Shown: positions 8,640 through 18,100 of the stretch, piece by piece
Layout: every line of letters begins with the position of its first letter
How positions within the stretch are numbered: the first letter of the stretch is position 1
Assembly (NCBI GenBank): GCA_007050995.1
Contig: VJOU01000004.1
Coordinates: forward strand, 62,001-126,000
Source of the DNA: Glycocaulis profundi
Lineage (GTDB): Bacteria; Pseudomonadota; Alphaproteobacteria; Caulobacterales; Maricaulaceae
Length of the DNA stretch: 64,000 bases
Direction: 5' to 3'
The notes under the pieces: model-generated
Database searches by the model: none
Told to the model about the DNA's origin: nothing
What the model saw: the letters and a program-made list of their open reading frames with translations, nothing else
Made by a program: the position numbers and the translations under genes

Positions 8640-10382
8640 ATGAGCGGCGCGGACGTCCATTTCGAAGTCTTCGTGAAGGCGCACGCCAAGACCGAGTGGG
8701 CGCTCAAGGAGGCGCGCACCGAGCGCGGCGAAGCGCTGGCGCTGGCCGAACAGGTGCGCAAGACCGTGCCCGGCGCTTCGGTGCGGGTCACCCGCGAGCA
8801 GTGGAACGAGACCACCGGCGCGTTCAGCTCGGTGACGATCTACGAGCAGGGGCCGGAGAAATATCGCAGGCCGAAGGACGAGGAGGCCGAACCCGACCTG
8901 CCCTGCCGCACGCCCGACGACATCCGCGGGCCCGCGGGCCGGGACACGGTGCGCCGGGTTCTGTCCGGCTGGCTGGAGCGTCAGGAGGTCTGCCCGCTGG
9001 AGCTGGTGTACCGCCCCGATCTGATCGCGGTGCTCGACAGCACCGAAAGCGAGCTGCAGCACGCCATCCAGCAGGTCGCCGTGGCCCGCGCCCGCGACAG
9101 CGACAAGTCCGTCCACGAGTTGGTGCGCAGGCTGACCGAGCTGGTCGAGAAGGCCTTCGCGCAGGCCCGGCGCGAGGCGGCGGCGAAAACGCGCGTCATC
9201 GACGCGCGCCATTTCGGTCAGCTCGCCGGGAAGATCATGGCCGAGGGCGGACCTGAACAGCGCATGCGCCACGCCATCGCCGAGCGGCTGGCGGAAGTCC
9301 ATGGCCTGTCGCGCAAGGCCGAAACCCTGCTGGACTTCCACGATCAGCTCGCCGACGAGCCCGACGCCCGCGCCTTCGGAGAGACCCATGCGGACGCCTT
9401 CCTCGCCGAGCTTCTGTCCTTCGACCGCACGGTCTCCCAGATGCTCGCCCCGCCGCGGGATCTGGGCGATTCGGTCGATCAGCTGACCTCCATCTTTTCC
9501 GGCGCGGCCGATCACGACACGCTGCGGCGGGCGCAGCCACTGGCCAAAAGACTGGCCGCGAAGTTCAAGGCGGGCAGTCTCGAGGCGTCGCGCGCGGAGA
9601 TCGCCCGGCGCATCCTGGACGCCCTGCGCAGCGCCAAGCGGCTGCGTCCGTCCAGCGTGAACGACGAGATCACCATGGCGCGGGCGCTGGCCCACCGGCT
9701 GATCGCGGTGTCCGGCCCGCTGCTGAGCCCGGACGCGCTGACCGAGGCCTTCACCCAGCGCTCGGCGCGCCTGCTCTCGCCCGCGCTGGTCGAGGACGCG
9801 CTGGCCGACGCCCCCAGCCCGCCCGAGCAGATCGCCCGCCTGATCGCGATGGAGGACAATCTGGTCGGCGACGAGAACAAGCGCCGGCTGGCCGGTTATG
9901 TCCGCCAGCGGCTGCGCACCCATGCCAGCGAGACCTGGTTCGCGCGCGGCCCCGGCCAGCCGCTCGAACGCCTCGCCCGGCTGACCGCGCTGCAGCAGCG
10001 CGCGAAGAAGGGCACGTTCGCCGCGGTCGAGAAGGCGGAGATGAGCGAGGCCTTCGACCAGATGGGCCTGATGGTCATCCGCGAGGCGAAGCTGTTCGAG
10101 CGCATCGGCCAGTCCTCGCGCCCCGTGCTCGACCGGGCGGCGGGGCTTCTGAAGATCGCCGCCCAGGGCGTGCTGCCCGAGGGCCGGTGCCGGGAGGACG
10201 CACGTTTCCGGGCGATGGCTCTGGTCACCTCCGAGGAGGGGATGCGCGCCGCCCAGCAGCCCGCCAACACGGCCCAGCTCAAGCTGATCGGGGAGCTGGC
10301 CGCGGCTCTCGAAGCAATGGCGGCGAAGACCGCGCCCGCGGCGGGTGAAGACGGCGAAGCGAAGAGCGGCGAGGCCGCTTAG
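8640..10382 (+). CDS. Unknown 580-residue protein, divergent from chvI
   Basis: I do not recognise this protein. The first 75 residues look like a small alpha/beta domain (MSGADVHFEVFVKAHAKTEW, then VTREQWNETTGAFSSVTIYE). The remaining 500 residues are almost entirely predicted helix, rich in Ala, Arg, Glu and Leu, with no signal peptide, membrane segment, Walker motif or Cys cluster. Codon bias (G/C at third positions) fits a real gene, and the opposite strand carries only shadow frames. The stop codon overlaps the convergent kinase stop by 4 nt. It shares an upstream region with chvI, so it could be part of the envelope-stress response, but this is only suggested by position. Confidence 0.8.
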   Translation: MSGADVHFEVFVKAHAKTEWALKEARTERGEALALAEQVRKTVPGASVRVTREQWNETTGAFSSVTIYEQGPEKYRRPKDEEAEPDLPCRTPDDIRGPAGRDTVRRVLSGWLERQEVCPLELVYRPDLIAVLDSTESELQHAIQQVAVARARDSDKSVHELVRRLTELVEKAFAQARREAAAKTRVIDARHFGQLAGKIMAEGGPEQRMRHAIAERLAEVHGLSRKAETLLDFHDQLADEPDARAFGETHADAFLAELLSFDRTVSQMLAPPRDLGDSVDQLTSIFSGAADHDTLRRAQPLAKRLAAKFKAGSLEASRAEIARRILDALRSAKRLRPSSVNDEITMARALAHRLIAVSGPLLSPDALTEAFTQRSARLLSPALVEDALADAPSPPEQIARLIAMEDNLVGDENKRRLAGYVRQRLRTHASETWFARGPGQPLERLARLTALQQRAKKGTFAAVEKAEMSEAFDQMGLMVIREAKLFERIGQSSRPVLDRAAGLLKIAAQGVLPEGRCREDARFRAMALVTSEEGMRAAQQPANTAQLKLIGELAAALEAMAAKTAPAAGEDGEAKSGEAA

Positions 10383-10984
10383 TCGCCCTCCCCGATCACG
10401 GCGTCGAACCGGCTCAGCGGAGCCTGGCGACTGAAATACCAGTCTTCGGCTTCATGCCACTGGCGCTCCCACGCGCCGATCCCGCCCTCGCGCTCGTCGA
10501 GCCTCGCCAGCCTGACATCGTCAGGCGTGAGAAGCCGGATCGCCAGATCCGTGAGGTCAGACAGCTCAGGGCGCGCCGAGTACACGCCCTCATGAAGGAT
10601 GATCGCGGCGGGGGGTGTATGGGTGGGCGAAGCGGCGAGCCGCCCGTCGAACGCATCCCAGTCGAAAGCGTGATGGGTGGCGGGCCCGCCCACGCGCAGG
10701 GCGGAGAGGACGGATCTCTGCCGTCGCCAGTCGATGCACCGGGCCGCCCGTTCGCGCGGCGAAATGGCGAGAATTTCCGCGCCCCCGGCAAAGAAGTCAT
10801 CGCCCTCCACGACGGAGGCGCCCAGACTGGTCGCGAGCTGCCCGGCCAGCGTCGACTTTCCTGCGCCGCTCCGCCCGTCGATCGCCACGATGATGGGGTT
10901 TCCCGCCACCTCAGAGCACCGGCCGATCAGCGCGGCGAGTTCGGCAGGCCCGTCAAGACGGGCGGGGAGAGCCCGCTCAGGCAT
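10379..10984 (-). CDS. P-loop kinase-like protein (uridine kinase-like)
   Basis: A 201-residue protein with a Walker A motif GRSGAGKST (about residues 37-45) preceded by PIIVAIDG, as in the uridine kinase/phosphoribulokinase fold. GDDFF after strand 2 and HEGVYSARPE resemble the substrate-binding and Walker B parts of that fold. The substrate is not evident; it could phosphorylate a nucleoside or another small molecule. Its start overlaps the DUF971 gene by 8 nt, so it is the last gene of a minus-strand group. Confidence 0.8.
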   Translation of the reverse strand: MPERALPARLDGPAELAALIGRCSEVAGNPIIVAIDGRSGAGKSTLAGQLATSLGASVVEGDDFFAGGAEILAISPRERAARCIDWRRQRSVLSALRVGGPATHHAFDWDAFDGRLAASPTHTPPAAIILHEGVYSARPELSDLTDLAIRLLTPDDVRLARLDEREGGIGAWERQWHEAEDWYFSRQAPLSRFDAVIGEGD

Positions 10985-11336
10985 CCCGGTCCCGGCTCAG
11001 GCCCGCCGCTTCAAGACGCGCGGCGTAGCCGGCCATCATCGCGTCCGCGTTCTCGCCCAGCGTCCTGAGATAATCCCACGAATACAGGCCCGAGCCGTGG
11101 CCGTCGTCGAAGCCGATGCGCACCGCATAGCGGCCCACCGGTTCAGCCGACACGGCCATCACCCCGCGTTTGCCCGCCACCAGGCGCTTTTCATGGGCGG
11201 CGTGGCCCTGCACCTCGGCGGAGGGGCTTTCCACGCGCAGCAGTTCGAAGGGAATGTCGAAGCTGGCGCCGTCATCGAAGCTGGCGCGCAGAGCGCGGTC
11301 GCCCGCCCGGAAGGCCAGCCGCACGGGCCAGGCCAT
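10977..11336 (-). CDS. DUF971 / GBBH-like N-terminal domain protein
   Basis: A 119-residue protein of the DUF971 family, which resembles the N-terminal domain of gamma-butyrobetaine hydroxylase. The typical core is seen in LRASFDDGASFDIPFELLRVESPSAE and, after an intervening stretch, GRYAVRIGFDDGHGSGLYSW followed by DYLRTLG. Free-standing members often sit near iron-sulfur or chaperone genes; the precise role is not known. The start codon overlaps the stop of the Trm112-like gene by one base (TGATG), indicating coupling. Confidence 0.85.
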   Translation of the reverse strand: MAWPVRLAFRAGDRALRASFDDGASFDIPFELLRVESPSAEVQGHAAHEKRLVAGKRGVMAVSAEPVGRYAVRIGFDDGHGSGLYSWDYLRTLGENADAMMAGYAARLEAAGLSRDRDA

Positions 11337-11539
11337 CAGCGGCCCCCGATCTCGCGGGCCTCTTCGGGCAGCATCACCGGCACGCCCTCGCGGATGGGAT
11401 AGGCCAGCCCCGCCTCGCGGGAGATCAGCTCGTTGGCCTGCCGATCATATTCCAGACGGCCCCGGCTGACGGGGCAGACCAGGATCTCCAGCAGCTTGGG
11501 ATCGACCGGGCGGGGGGCGGATGTGTCGTGTTCGCTCAT
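11336..11539 (-). CDS. Trm112-like protein (YcaR family)
   Basis: A 67-residue protein starting at the ATG at 11539, with GGGAGGGG just upstream. The core [20 protein letters not shown], together with [18 protein letters not shown], is diagnostic of the bacterial Trm112/YcaR family. Eukaryotic and archaeal Trm112 activates methyltransferases; the bacterial partners are unclear. Only one cysteine remains, so a zinc site is unlikely. It is part of the cnoX-LON-Trm112-DUF971 run. Confidence 0.9.
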   Translation of the reverse strand: MSEHDTSAPRPVDPKLLEILVCPVSRGRLEYDRQANELISREAGLAYPIREGVPVMLPEEAREIGGR

Positions 11540-11585
11540 GGCCCCTCCCATACGCCTGCCGCGGCCCGAAGCCAAGACGGCGGCG

Positions 11586-12209
11586 TCAATGAGGCGCGCC
11601 CGGCCCCGCGTCCTCGACCATCGCGGCCATCATGCCCGACAGCACCCGCGAGCGCGCCAGCGTGTCGGGCGCCTCCAGCAGGGCCTGCTTGGCGGGCGGG
11701 TCGAACGGGGCGGCCATGGACACCCGGTCGGTGATAGCGCCCACGGGCGCGTTCTCGATGGAGGGCCAGTCCGCCTCGATGCCGGTCTGTTCGAAGAAGC
11801 GTTTCAGCAGCGCCATGAAGCGCTCCCGCTCGGGCGCGGAGGGCTGGATGGCGGGACCCAGATCGGTTTCGAAATCGGCATAGTCGGCGCGCGCCACCCG
11901 GTAGGGCGTGCGCATCTCCATCTCGTCGGCCACGCGGAAACGCGCCACCCCCTGCAGCACGATCAGGTAGCGGCCGTCCTCGGTCTCGCGGTGGCTGACG
12001 ATGCGGCCCGCCGTGCCCACGGGCTGCAGATCGGGGCGCTCGGGGCTGCCGCCGGCGGGCTGGATGATGCCGATAAAGCGGTCCCCGGCCATGGCGTCGT
12101 CCACCATGTTCAGATAGCGCGGCTCGAACACGTTCAGGGGCAGCGCCTCGCCCGGCAGCATGATGCAGCCGCGGATGGGAAACAGCCTGATCTGGGACGG
12201 CGCGTCCAT
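11586..12209 (-). CDS. LON peptidase N-terminal domain protein
   Basis: A 207-residue protein consisting of only the LON substrate-binding domain: [20 protein letters not shown] followed by [13 protein letters not shown], then [20 protein letters not shown]. No AAA+ ATPase or Ser-Lys protease part is present. Stand-alone members are common in alphaproteobacteria beside a YbbN/CnoX gene, as here, suggesting a shared role in protein quality control, although this is not proven. A gap of 46 bp separates it from the Trm112-like gene. Confidence 0.9.
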   Translation of the reverse strand: MDAPSQIRLFPIRGCIMLPGEALPLNVFEPRYLNMVDDAMAGDRFIGIIQPAGGSPERPDLQPVGTAGRIVSHRETEDGRYLIVLQGVARFRVADEMEMRTPYRVARADYADFETDLGPAIQPSAPERERFMALLKRFFEQTGIEADWPSIENAPVGAITDRVSMAAPFDPPAKQALLEAPDTLARSRVLSGMMAAMVEDAGPGAPH

Positions 12210-12305
12210 GTGACCCCTCGCGGACCAGTCCGCATTCGGGCTCGCCCGCCGCAGGGCAGGCGCGCTCTGGACCGGAAGATAGGCCGCCGGACCGGCCCGG
12301 CCAGC

Positions 12306-13244
12306 CTAGCTGAACAGGATGGAGGACAGGCGGCGGCGTCCGGCCTTGGCGATGTCCGAGGCGGGACCCGCCGCGTCGAACACCTTGAGCAGAAGTTTGC
12401 GGGCCGCCTGCTCGTTCCAGTCGCGGTCCGCCGCCACGCTGTCGAGAAGCTGGTCGGCGGCGCCCTGAAGATCGCCCGAGGCGATCAGCGCGCGGGACAG
12501 CTCGTACCGGTTCTCCGCCGTGGGCGAGGCCGCGACCTGTTTTTGCAGCGCGCCTGCGTCGCCCGCGCCCTGCGTCTCGCCCGACAGCTCCATCGCCGCG
12601 CGCACGCCCGCGATGGCGGGGTCGGTCTTTTTGGGTTCGGGCACGGACTCCAGGATGGCTTTCGCCTCGTCGATCTCGCCCTCGGCGAGCTGGACGCGGG
12701 CCAGTCCCGCGACCGCGGCCATGTTGTCAGGATCGGCCTGCAGCGCGGCGGCGAAGTCCTGGGCCGCGCCGCCGGTGTCGCCCTGGGCCAGCGCGGCCTC
12801 GGCGCGCGCGAGAAGGTCGGCCACGGCCTCCTCGTCGCGATCGCCCGACAGGCGCTTGATGAAGTCCCTGATCTGGCTTTCGGGCAGCGCGCCCATGAAG
12901 CCGTCCACCGGCTGGCCGTTCTGGAAGGCGATGACCGCGGGGATGGACTGGATCCTGAGCTGGCCCGCGATTCCGGGGTTCTCGTCGATGTTGATCTTGA
13001 CCAGCCGCACCGCGCCGTTCGCCGCGCGCACGGCCTTCTCGATCACCGGGCCGAGCTGGCGACACGGGCCGCACCACGGCGCCCAGAAGTCCACCAGCAC
13101 GGGAACCTGCTTTGACGGCTCGATGACGTCGGTCATGAAGCCCTGGTCGGTGCCGTCCCGAACCAGATCGTCCGCGCCGCCTGCAGCAGGCTGGGCGGTG
13201 GTCGTGGTGGTGGCGCTCTGCCCGTCCGGTCCCAGGAAGTTCAT
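12306..13244 (-). CDS. cnoX: CnoX/YbbN-type thioredoxin with TPR domain
   Basis: A 312-residue protein. Residues about 30-140 form a thioredoxin domain with WCGPC (Cys58 and Cys61) and the cis-Pro segment SIPAVIAF. The rest (about 150-312) is a helical repeat domain with a YbbN-like C-terminus (RDWNEQAARKLLLKVFDAAG). CnoX proteins protect and hand over chlorine-damaged clients to GroEL or DnaK/J. E. coli YbbN lacks a complete CXXC, whereas this form keeps it and so probably has redox activity, as in Caulobacter. The first 25 residues are Thr- and Ala-rich and look disordered. Confidence 0.92.
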   Translation of the reverse strand: MNFLGPDGQSATTTTTAQPAAGGADDLVRDGTDQGFMTDVIEPSKQVPVLVDFWAPWCGPCRQLGPVIEKAVRAANGAVRLVKINIDENPGIAGQLRIQSIPAVIAFQNGQPVDGFMGALPESQIRDFIKRLSGDRDEEAVADLLARAEAALAQGDTGGAAQDFAAALQADPDNMAAVAGLARVQLAEGEIDEAKAILESVPEPKKTDPAIAGVRAAMELSGETQGAGDAGALQKQVAASPTAENRYELSRALIASGDLQGAADQLLDSVAADRDWNEQAARKLLLKVFDAAGPASDIAKAGRRRLSSILFS

Positions 13245-13313
13245 CGGTCCGTCTCCGCTGCGGTCTTGGATCGTCCAGCCCTAGGTGGCCCGCCGGGCGG
13301 GGGAAGGCAAGAC

Positions 13314-13847
13314 TCAGTCCCCGTCCCCGGTCAGGTCCATGATCTCCGGCTCCCGGCCCAGCGCGCGCAGGAAGGCGAGGAAATCCTCGCGCGGCATGGC
13401 GGTGGTCGCGTCGTTGGACAGCGGGTGGAAGTTCACCGTCGCGTGGGCCATCAGCGCGTCGTCCAGGATGAAGCGCACCCGGCGGCCGGGATCGTTGATC
13501 AGCGCGAAGGCGGTCACCGAGCCGGGCGTCACCCCCAGCGCCTCCTCCAGCAGCTCCGCCCGCCCGAAGGACAGGCGTCCGCAGCCCAGCCTGCGGTGGA
13601 TTGTCTTGAGCGCCACCTCCGTGGCGTGCTCGGCGCTGATCAGCAGCAGCGCGCCCTTCTTGTCCTTCAAAAACAGGTTCTTGGTGTGCCCGCCGGGCAG
13701 GCCGGTCTTGATCGCGTCGCTCTCGGCCACCGTGAACACGGGCGGGTGCTCCACCGTCTGGTGGCTCAGGCCGTGGGCGTCGAAGAAGGCGAACAGGTCT
13801 TCGCGGCGGGCGGGGGATCGGGCGTGCTGTGCTGTCATGGGCCGCAT
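13314..13847 (-). CDS. YbaK/ProX-type prolyl-tRNA editing protein
   Basis: A 177-residue protein of the YbaK/ProX/prolyl-tRNA-synthetase-associated domain family, which deacylates mischarged Ala- or Cys-tRNA(Pro) in trans. Family motifs are [27 protein letters not shown] (with the catalytic-site Lys), [11 protein letters not shown] and the C-terminal [12 protein letters not shown] second ATG at 13838 (MTAQHARS) is an equally possible start, and neither has a strong ribosome binding site. It is separated from cnoX by 69 bp. Confidence 0.9.
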   Translation of the reverse strand: MRPMTAQHARSPARREDLFAFFDAHGLSHQTVEHPPVFTVAESDAIKTGLPGGHTKNLFLKDKKGALLLISAEHATEVALKTIHRRLGCGRLSFGRAELLEEALGVTPGSVTAFALINDPGRRVRFILDDALMAHATVNFHPLSNDATTAMPREDFLAFLRALGREPEIMDLTGDGD

Positions 13848-13916
13848 GGTTGGCCCGTGATGTTCGGCGGTTCAAGCCCGATGTGAAAAAGGCTGCGCGC
13901 CATGCCCGCGGCGGGC

Positions 13917-13945
13917 TTGCCAAAGCATCCGTGATGGGCGATATA
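13917..13945 (+). promoter_or_regulatory. Promoter of the tRNA-Gly gene
   Basis: TTGCCA (13917-13922) and GATATA (13940-13945) are spaced by 17 bp, about 43 bp upstream of the tRNA. This is the best sigma-70-like match in the 140-bp gap between the editing protein and the tRNA. Confidence 0.55.
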
Positions 13946-13988
13946 CCGCGCCTCCCGGCCACACCGGGGCCCCGATACGCATGAATGA

Positions 13989-14063
13989 GCGGGCGTAGCT
14001 CAGGGGTAGAGCATCACCTTGCCAAGGTGAGGGTCGTGAGTTCGAATCTCATCGCCCGCTCCA
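13989..14063 (+). tRNA. tRNA-Gly (anticodon GCC)
   Basis: The acceptor stem GCGGGCG pairs perfectly with CGCCCGC. Discriminator T and an encoded CCA follow. The D-arm is GCTC/GAGC. The anticodon stem TCACC/GGTGA holds the 7-nt loop TTGCCAA with anticodon GCC. The T-arm contains GTTCGAATC. The gene is single, not in an array. Confidence 0.98.
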
Positions 14064-14215
14064 TGCGTCCTTCCCGGACAATCTGACCGAACCCGAGATG
14101 CGACTCCGCGCGCCCTTGCCGGAGACATCGCGCGGCCTATCTCCGTGTCTCGTCAGCTCCCCTGCTGACGCCTGTCACGGACCCCCGGCCCACCCAGCAC
14201 GCCGCGGGTCCGGTC

Positions 14216-14258
14216 AGCGCCGCCGGAGACCCTGTCCCTCCGGCGGCGCTTCACTTTT
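14216..14258 (+). terminator. Hairpin terminator downstream of tRNA-Gly
   Basis: AGCGCCGCCGGAG (14216-14228) pairs perfectly with CTCCGGCGGCGCT (14238-14250) around a 9-nt loop, followed by TCACTTTT. The 13-bp stem and T-rich tail fit termination of the plus-strand tRNA transcript. It also separates it from the convergent SDR gene. Confidence 0.7.
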
Positions 14259-14264
14259 CCGGTC

Positions 14265-14954
14265 CTACCAGGGCAGGTCCTCGCCCGAGACGTGGAAAAA
14301 GCGGCCGCTCATGGCCGGGTTGGCGCGCGCGATCAGGTCGAGCTGGCCCTCCACGCATTCATGCACGGTCATCAGGCCACCCTGCCCGCCCATGCGGGTC
14401 TTCACCCAGCCCGGATGCAGGATCATCACGATGATGCCCCGCGCCTTGAGGTCGTTGGCCAGCGACTTGCCCACCGCGTTCAGGCCCGCCTTGGACGCGC
14501 GGTATCCGTAATACCCGCCCGAGGTGTTGTCCCGGATCGAGCCCATGCGGCTCGACTGCAGGGCGATCACCTTCATCTGCGAGCGCGCGACCTGGTCGGA
14601 GAAGGCCTCCGCCAGTTTCAGCGGCGCGATGGTGTTGATGGCGAAGGCCTCGGCCATGCCCGCCGCGTCGGTCTTGCCGAAGCCCTCGTCGCCCGGCCCC
14701 ATCGTCCCGGCGTTGGCGAACAGGATGTCGATGGGCTCCCTGACCTCTTTGGCCAGTTCCGCGGCCGCGCCCGCGTCGGCGGCGTCATAGGCCTTGATCC
14801 GCAGTCGTCCGTCGCCGGGATCGAGGGCTTTGAGCTCGGACGCGCCTTCAGGGTCTCGGCAGCAGGCCGTCACCGCCCATCCGCGGCCAAGCAGCACGCG
14901 GACATGTTCCAGGCCAATCCCGCGATTGGCCCCGGTGATCAGCAGGTGGGGCAT
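14265..14954 (-). CDS. Short-chain dehydrogenase/reductase
   Basis: A 229-residue classical SDR. The ATG at 14954 (MPHLLITGANRGIG) has GGAGAG upstream; longer readings extend into the gdhZ promoter region. It shows the cofactor loop TGANRGIG, NAG at strand 4 (FANAG), the active-site Ser region LQSSRMGSI and the YxxxK motif YGYRASK. The overall pattern matches C-factor/sniffer-like SDRs. The substrate is unknown. It is divergent from gdhZ with 194 bp between. Confidence 0.88.
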   Translation of the reverse strand: MPHLLITGANRGIGLEHVRVLLGRGWAVTACCRDPEGASELKALDPGDGRLRIKAYDAADAGAAAELAKEVREPIDILFANAGTMGPGDEGFGKTDAAGMAEAFAINTIAPLKLAEAFSDQVARSQMKVIALQSSRMGSIRDNTSGGYYGYRASKAGLNAVGKSLANDLKARGIIVMILHPGWVKTRMGGQGGLMTVHECVEGQLDLIARANPAMSGRFFHVSGEDLPW

Positions 14955-15063
14955 GGGTCTCTCCGTCATGAAGCCCGCGCGTGCCGCGCTGGCGAAATTC
15001 CTTGCGTTCAGCGGCCCAGCCAACCACACCGCGGGCGCGCTGGTCCAGCCGCGCGCGCTGCGC

Positions 15064-15091
15064 TTGAACGCCGCGCCCGCTGGGCTAGGGT
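15064..15091 (+). promoter_or_regulatory. Candidate gdhZ promoter
   Basis: TTGAAC (15064-15069) and TAGGGT (15086-15091) with a 16-bp spacer lie about 58 bp upstream of the gdhZ start. The -10 is weak but similar to the candidate ahead of trxA. Confidence 0.35.
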
Positions 15092-15148
15092 GCGATCCAT
15101 TCCAGCCGCCCGCCAGAGGCGGCATCATGTCAGCGGAGCCGTCAGTCC

Positions 15149-18100
15149 ATGAACGCCGTCGTCAGCGTCGCCCACGCCTTTGACCGGGACGAATTCCTCA
15201 CCGCAGCCCGCAAGCTCTGGACCGCGCGTTTCTCCGCGCCGGGGGCCGAGGCGGAAAGCTTCCTCGCCCAGGTCTGGGACGACGCGCTGGCCGAGGACAT
15301 GCGCAACATCACGCTGGGCGACGCGCTCGACCAGTTCGCGCGGTTCTGGGACTTCGCCGCCGAACGCCCCGGCGACAGGATCAAGGTGCGCGTGCGCGAG
15401 GCGGTCCGCGAGGACGGCACGCGCATGGGTCGCGACATTCTGGAAGTGGTCGGCCGCGACCGGCCCTTCCTGGTGGATTCGGTGATGGGCGAGATCGCCT
15501 CCCAGGGCCTGGACGTGCTGGCGATGGTCCACCCCATCGTGCAGGCGCGGCGCGACGAGGACGGCGCGCGGGTGGAGACCGGGGGTCGGATGGTCGCCGA
15601 ATCCATGATCCAGGTCCATGTCGACACCCTGGACGACACCCGGCGGGCGATGCTCGAGGAGGGCGTGCGCGCCACCCTCGACGACGTGCGCGCCGCCGTC
15701 GAGGACTGGGAGGACATGCGCGCCCAGATGGACGAGTCCATCGAGCATCTGAAAAACGCGAACACCAATGCCCCGCGCGAGGAACTCGACGAGGCGGTCG
15801 AGTTCCTGCGCTGGCTGCGCGACAATCATTTCGCCTTCCTGGGTTGCCGCGCCTACGCCTTCGACGTGGACGCGGACGGCAAGCTGAAGAAGCGCGAGCC
15901 CGACATCATCGAGGGCACAAGCCGCGGCGTGCTGCGCGATGCCGAGCGCACCATCCTGCGCAAGGGCCACGAGCCGGCCCTGCTGGCGCCCGCCATCGAG
16001 GCCTTCCTGCGCGCGCCCACCCCGATCATCGTGGCCAAGGGCAACATGAAGAGCCGGGTCCACCGCCGGGTCTACATGGATTACGTGGGCGTCAAACGCT
16101 ATCGCGAGGACGGCGCGGTGATCGGCGAGACCCGATTCGTGGGCCTGTTCACCGCCGAGGCCTACGACCAGATGGCCCGCGAGGTGCCGCTGATCCGGCG
16201 CAAGGTCCGCCGCGTGCTGGAAAAGGCCGGCAAGGCGCCGGGCAGCCACTCGGCCAAGAAGCTGCAGAACATCGTGGAGAACTATCCCCGCGACGAGCTC
16301 TTCCAGGCCACCGAGGCCGAGCTGCTGGAAATCTCGCTGGGCATCCTGCACCTGTACGATCGCCCCCGCACGAAGATGTTCGTGCGCCGCGACCCGTTCG
16401 ACCGCTTCATGTCGGTCCTGCTCTACGTGCCGCGCGACCGCTACAACACCAAGGTCCGCGAACAGGCCGGGGAGATCCTGCGCCAGGCCTTCGACGGCCG
16501 GGTGTCGGCTTACTACCCCAATTTCGGCGACGGGCCGCTGGCGCGGGTCCACTTCATCATCGGGCTCGACCCGTTCAATCATCCCGAGCCGGACCTGCGT
16601 GAGCTCGAGCGCGAGATCTCGCGGCTGGCCCGCACCTGGGAGGACGACCTTCTGGCCGCCGGGCGCGAGGTCGAAGACGACGCCCTGCGCGCCTCGGTCC
16701 TGACCTATCTGGACGGCTACACCGCAGGCTATCGCGAACGCTTCACCCCCGAAGAGGCGCTGCTGGACATCGAGCGGATGAACCGGCTGTCCTCAGGCAG
16801 CCCCCGCGCGGCCCGGGCCTTCCGCAAGGCCGGTGACGGCGCGGAGCGGCTGAACGTGAAGATCTACAGCCACGGCCAGCCGCTGGCGCTCTCCGAGGTC
16901 CTGCCGGTTCTGGAAAATCTCGGCCTGCACGTGGCCGCCGAGGCCGGGTATCCGGTGACGCGCGAAGGCGAGGACGGTCGCCAGACCATCTGGGCGCACG
17001 AGTTCGAGACCCGGATGGATTCAGGCGGGGTGGAGGACGTCGCCTCGGTCGCGCCGCTGTTCGAAGACGCCATCCTGGCGGTGCTGGACGGCCGGGCGGA
17101 GGATGACGGGTTCAACACCCTGATCCTGGCCATCGGCATCTCCTGGCGTCAGGCCGCCTTCCTGCGCGCCGCCGCCCGCTATCGCCAGCAGAGCGGGCTG
17201 GACCCGTCCCAGTCGATCCAGGAAGAGGCGCTTATCGCCTATCCCGAAATCGCCCGGGGTCTGCTCGAATACGCCCGCTGCCGGTTCGATCCGTCGCTCG
17301 ATCTGGACCGCAAGGGCCGCGAGGACGCCGCCGCGAAAGCCGAGACGGGCATCCGCGAGGCGCTCGACAAGGTCGCCAGCCTCGATCACGACCGCGCCCT
17401 GCGCCGTCTGCTCAAGCTGCTCAAGGCCGTGCTGCGCACGAACTTCCACCAGACCGGCGCGGACGGTCAGCCCAAGCCGTGGATCTCGCTGAAGATCAAT
17501 TCGCGCCGCCTGCGTGACCTGCCCGAGCCCAAGCCCTATCGCGAGATCTTCGTGTGGAGCCCCCGGGTGGAAGGCGTGCACCTGCGCTTCGGCCCGGTCG
17601 CCCGCGGCGGCCTGCGCTGGTCGGACCGGCGCGAGGACTTCCGCACCGAGGTGCTGGGGCTGGTCAAGGCCCAGCAGGTCAAGAACGCGGTCATCGTTCC
17701 CGTGGGCTCCAAGGGCGGTTTCTATCCCAAGCAGCTGCCCAGGACGGGCTCCCGCGAGGAATGGCTGGCCGAGGGCCAGGAAGCCTACAAGACCTTCCTT
17801 CGCGGCCTGCTCGACATCACCGACAACATCGTCGAGGACGTGGTGGAGCGGCCCGAGGACGTGGTGTGCTGGGACGACGAGGACCCCTATCTGGTGGTCG
17901 CGGCGGACAAGGGCACGGCCACCTTCTCCGACCTCGCCAACTCGGTGGCCACCAGCGAGTATGATTTCTGGCTGGGCGACGCCTTCGCCTCGGGCGGCTC
18001 GGCGGGCTACGACCACAAGAAGATGGGCATCACCGCCCGCGGCGGCTGGGAATCGGTCAAGCGCCACTTCCGCGAGATGGGCAAGGACATCCAGTCCGAA

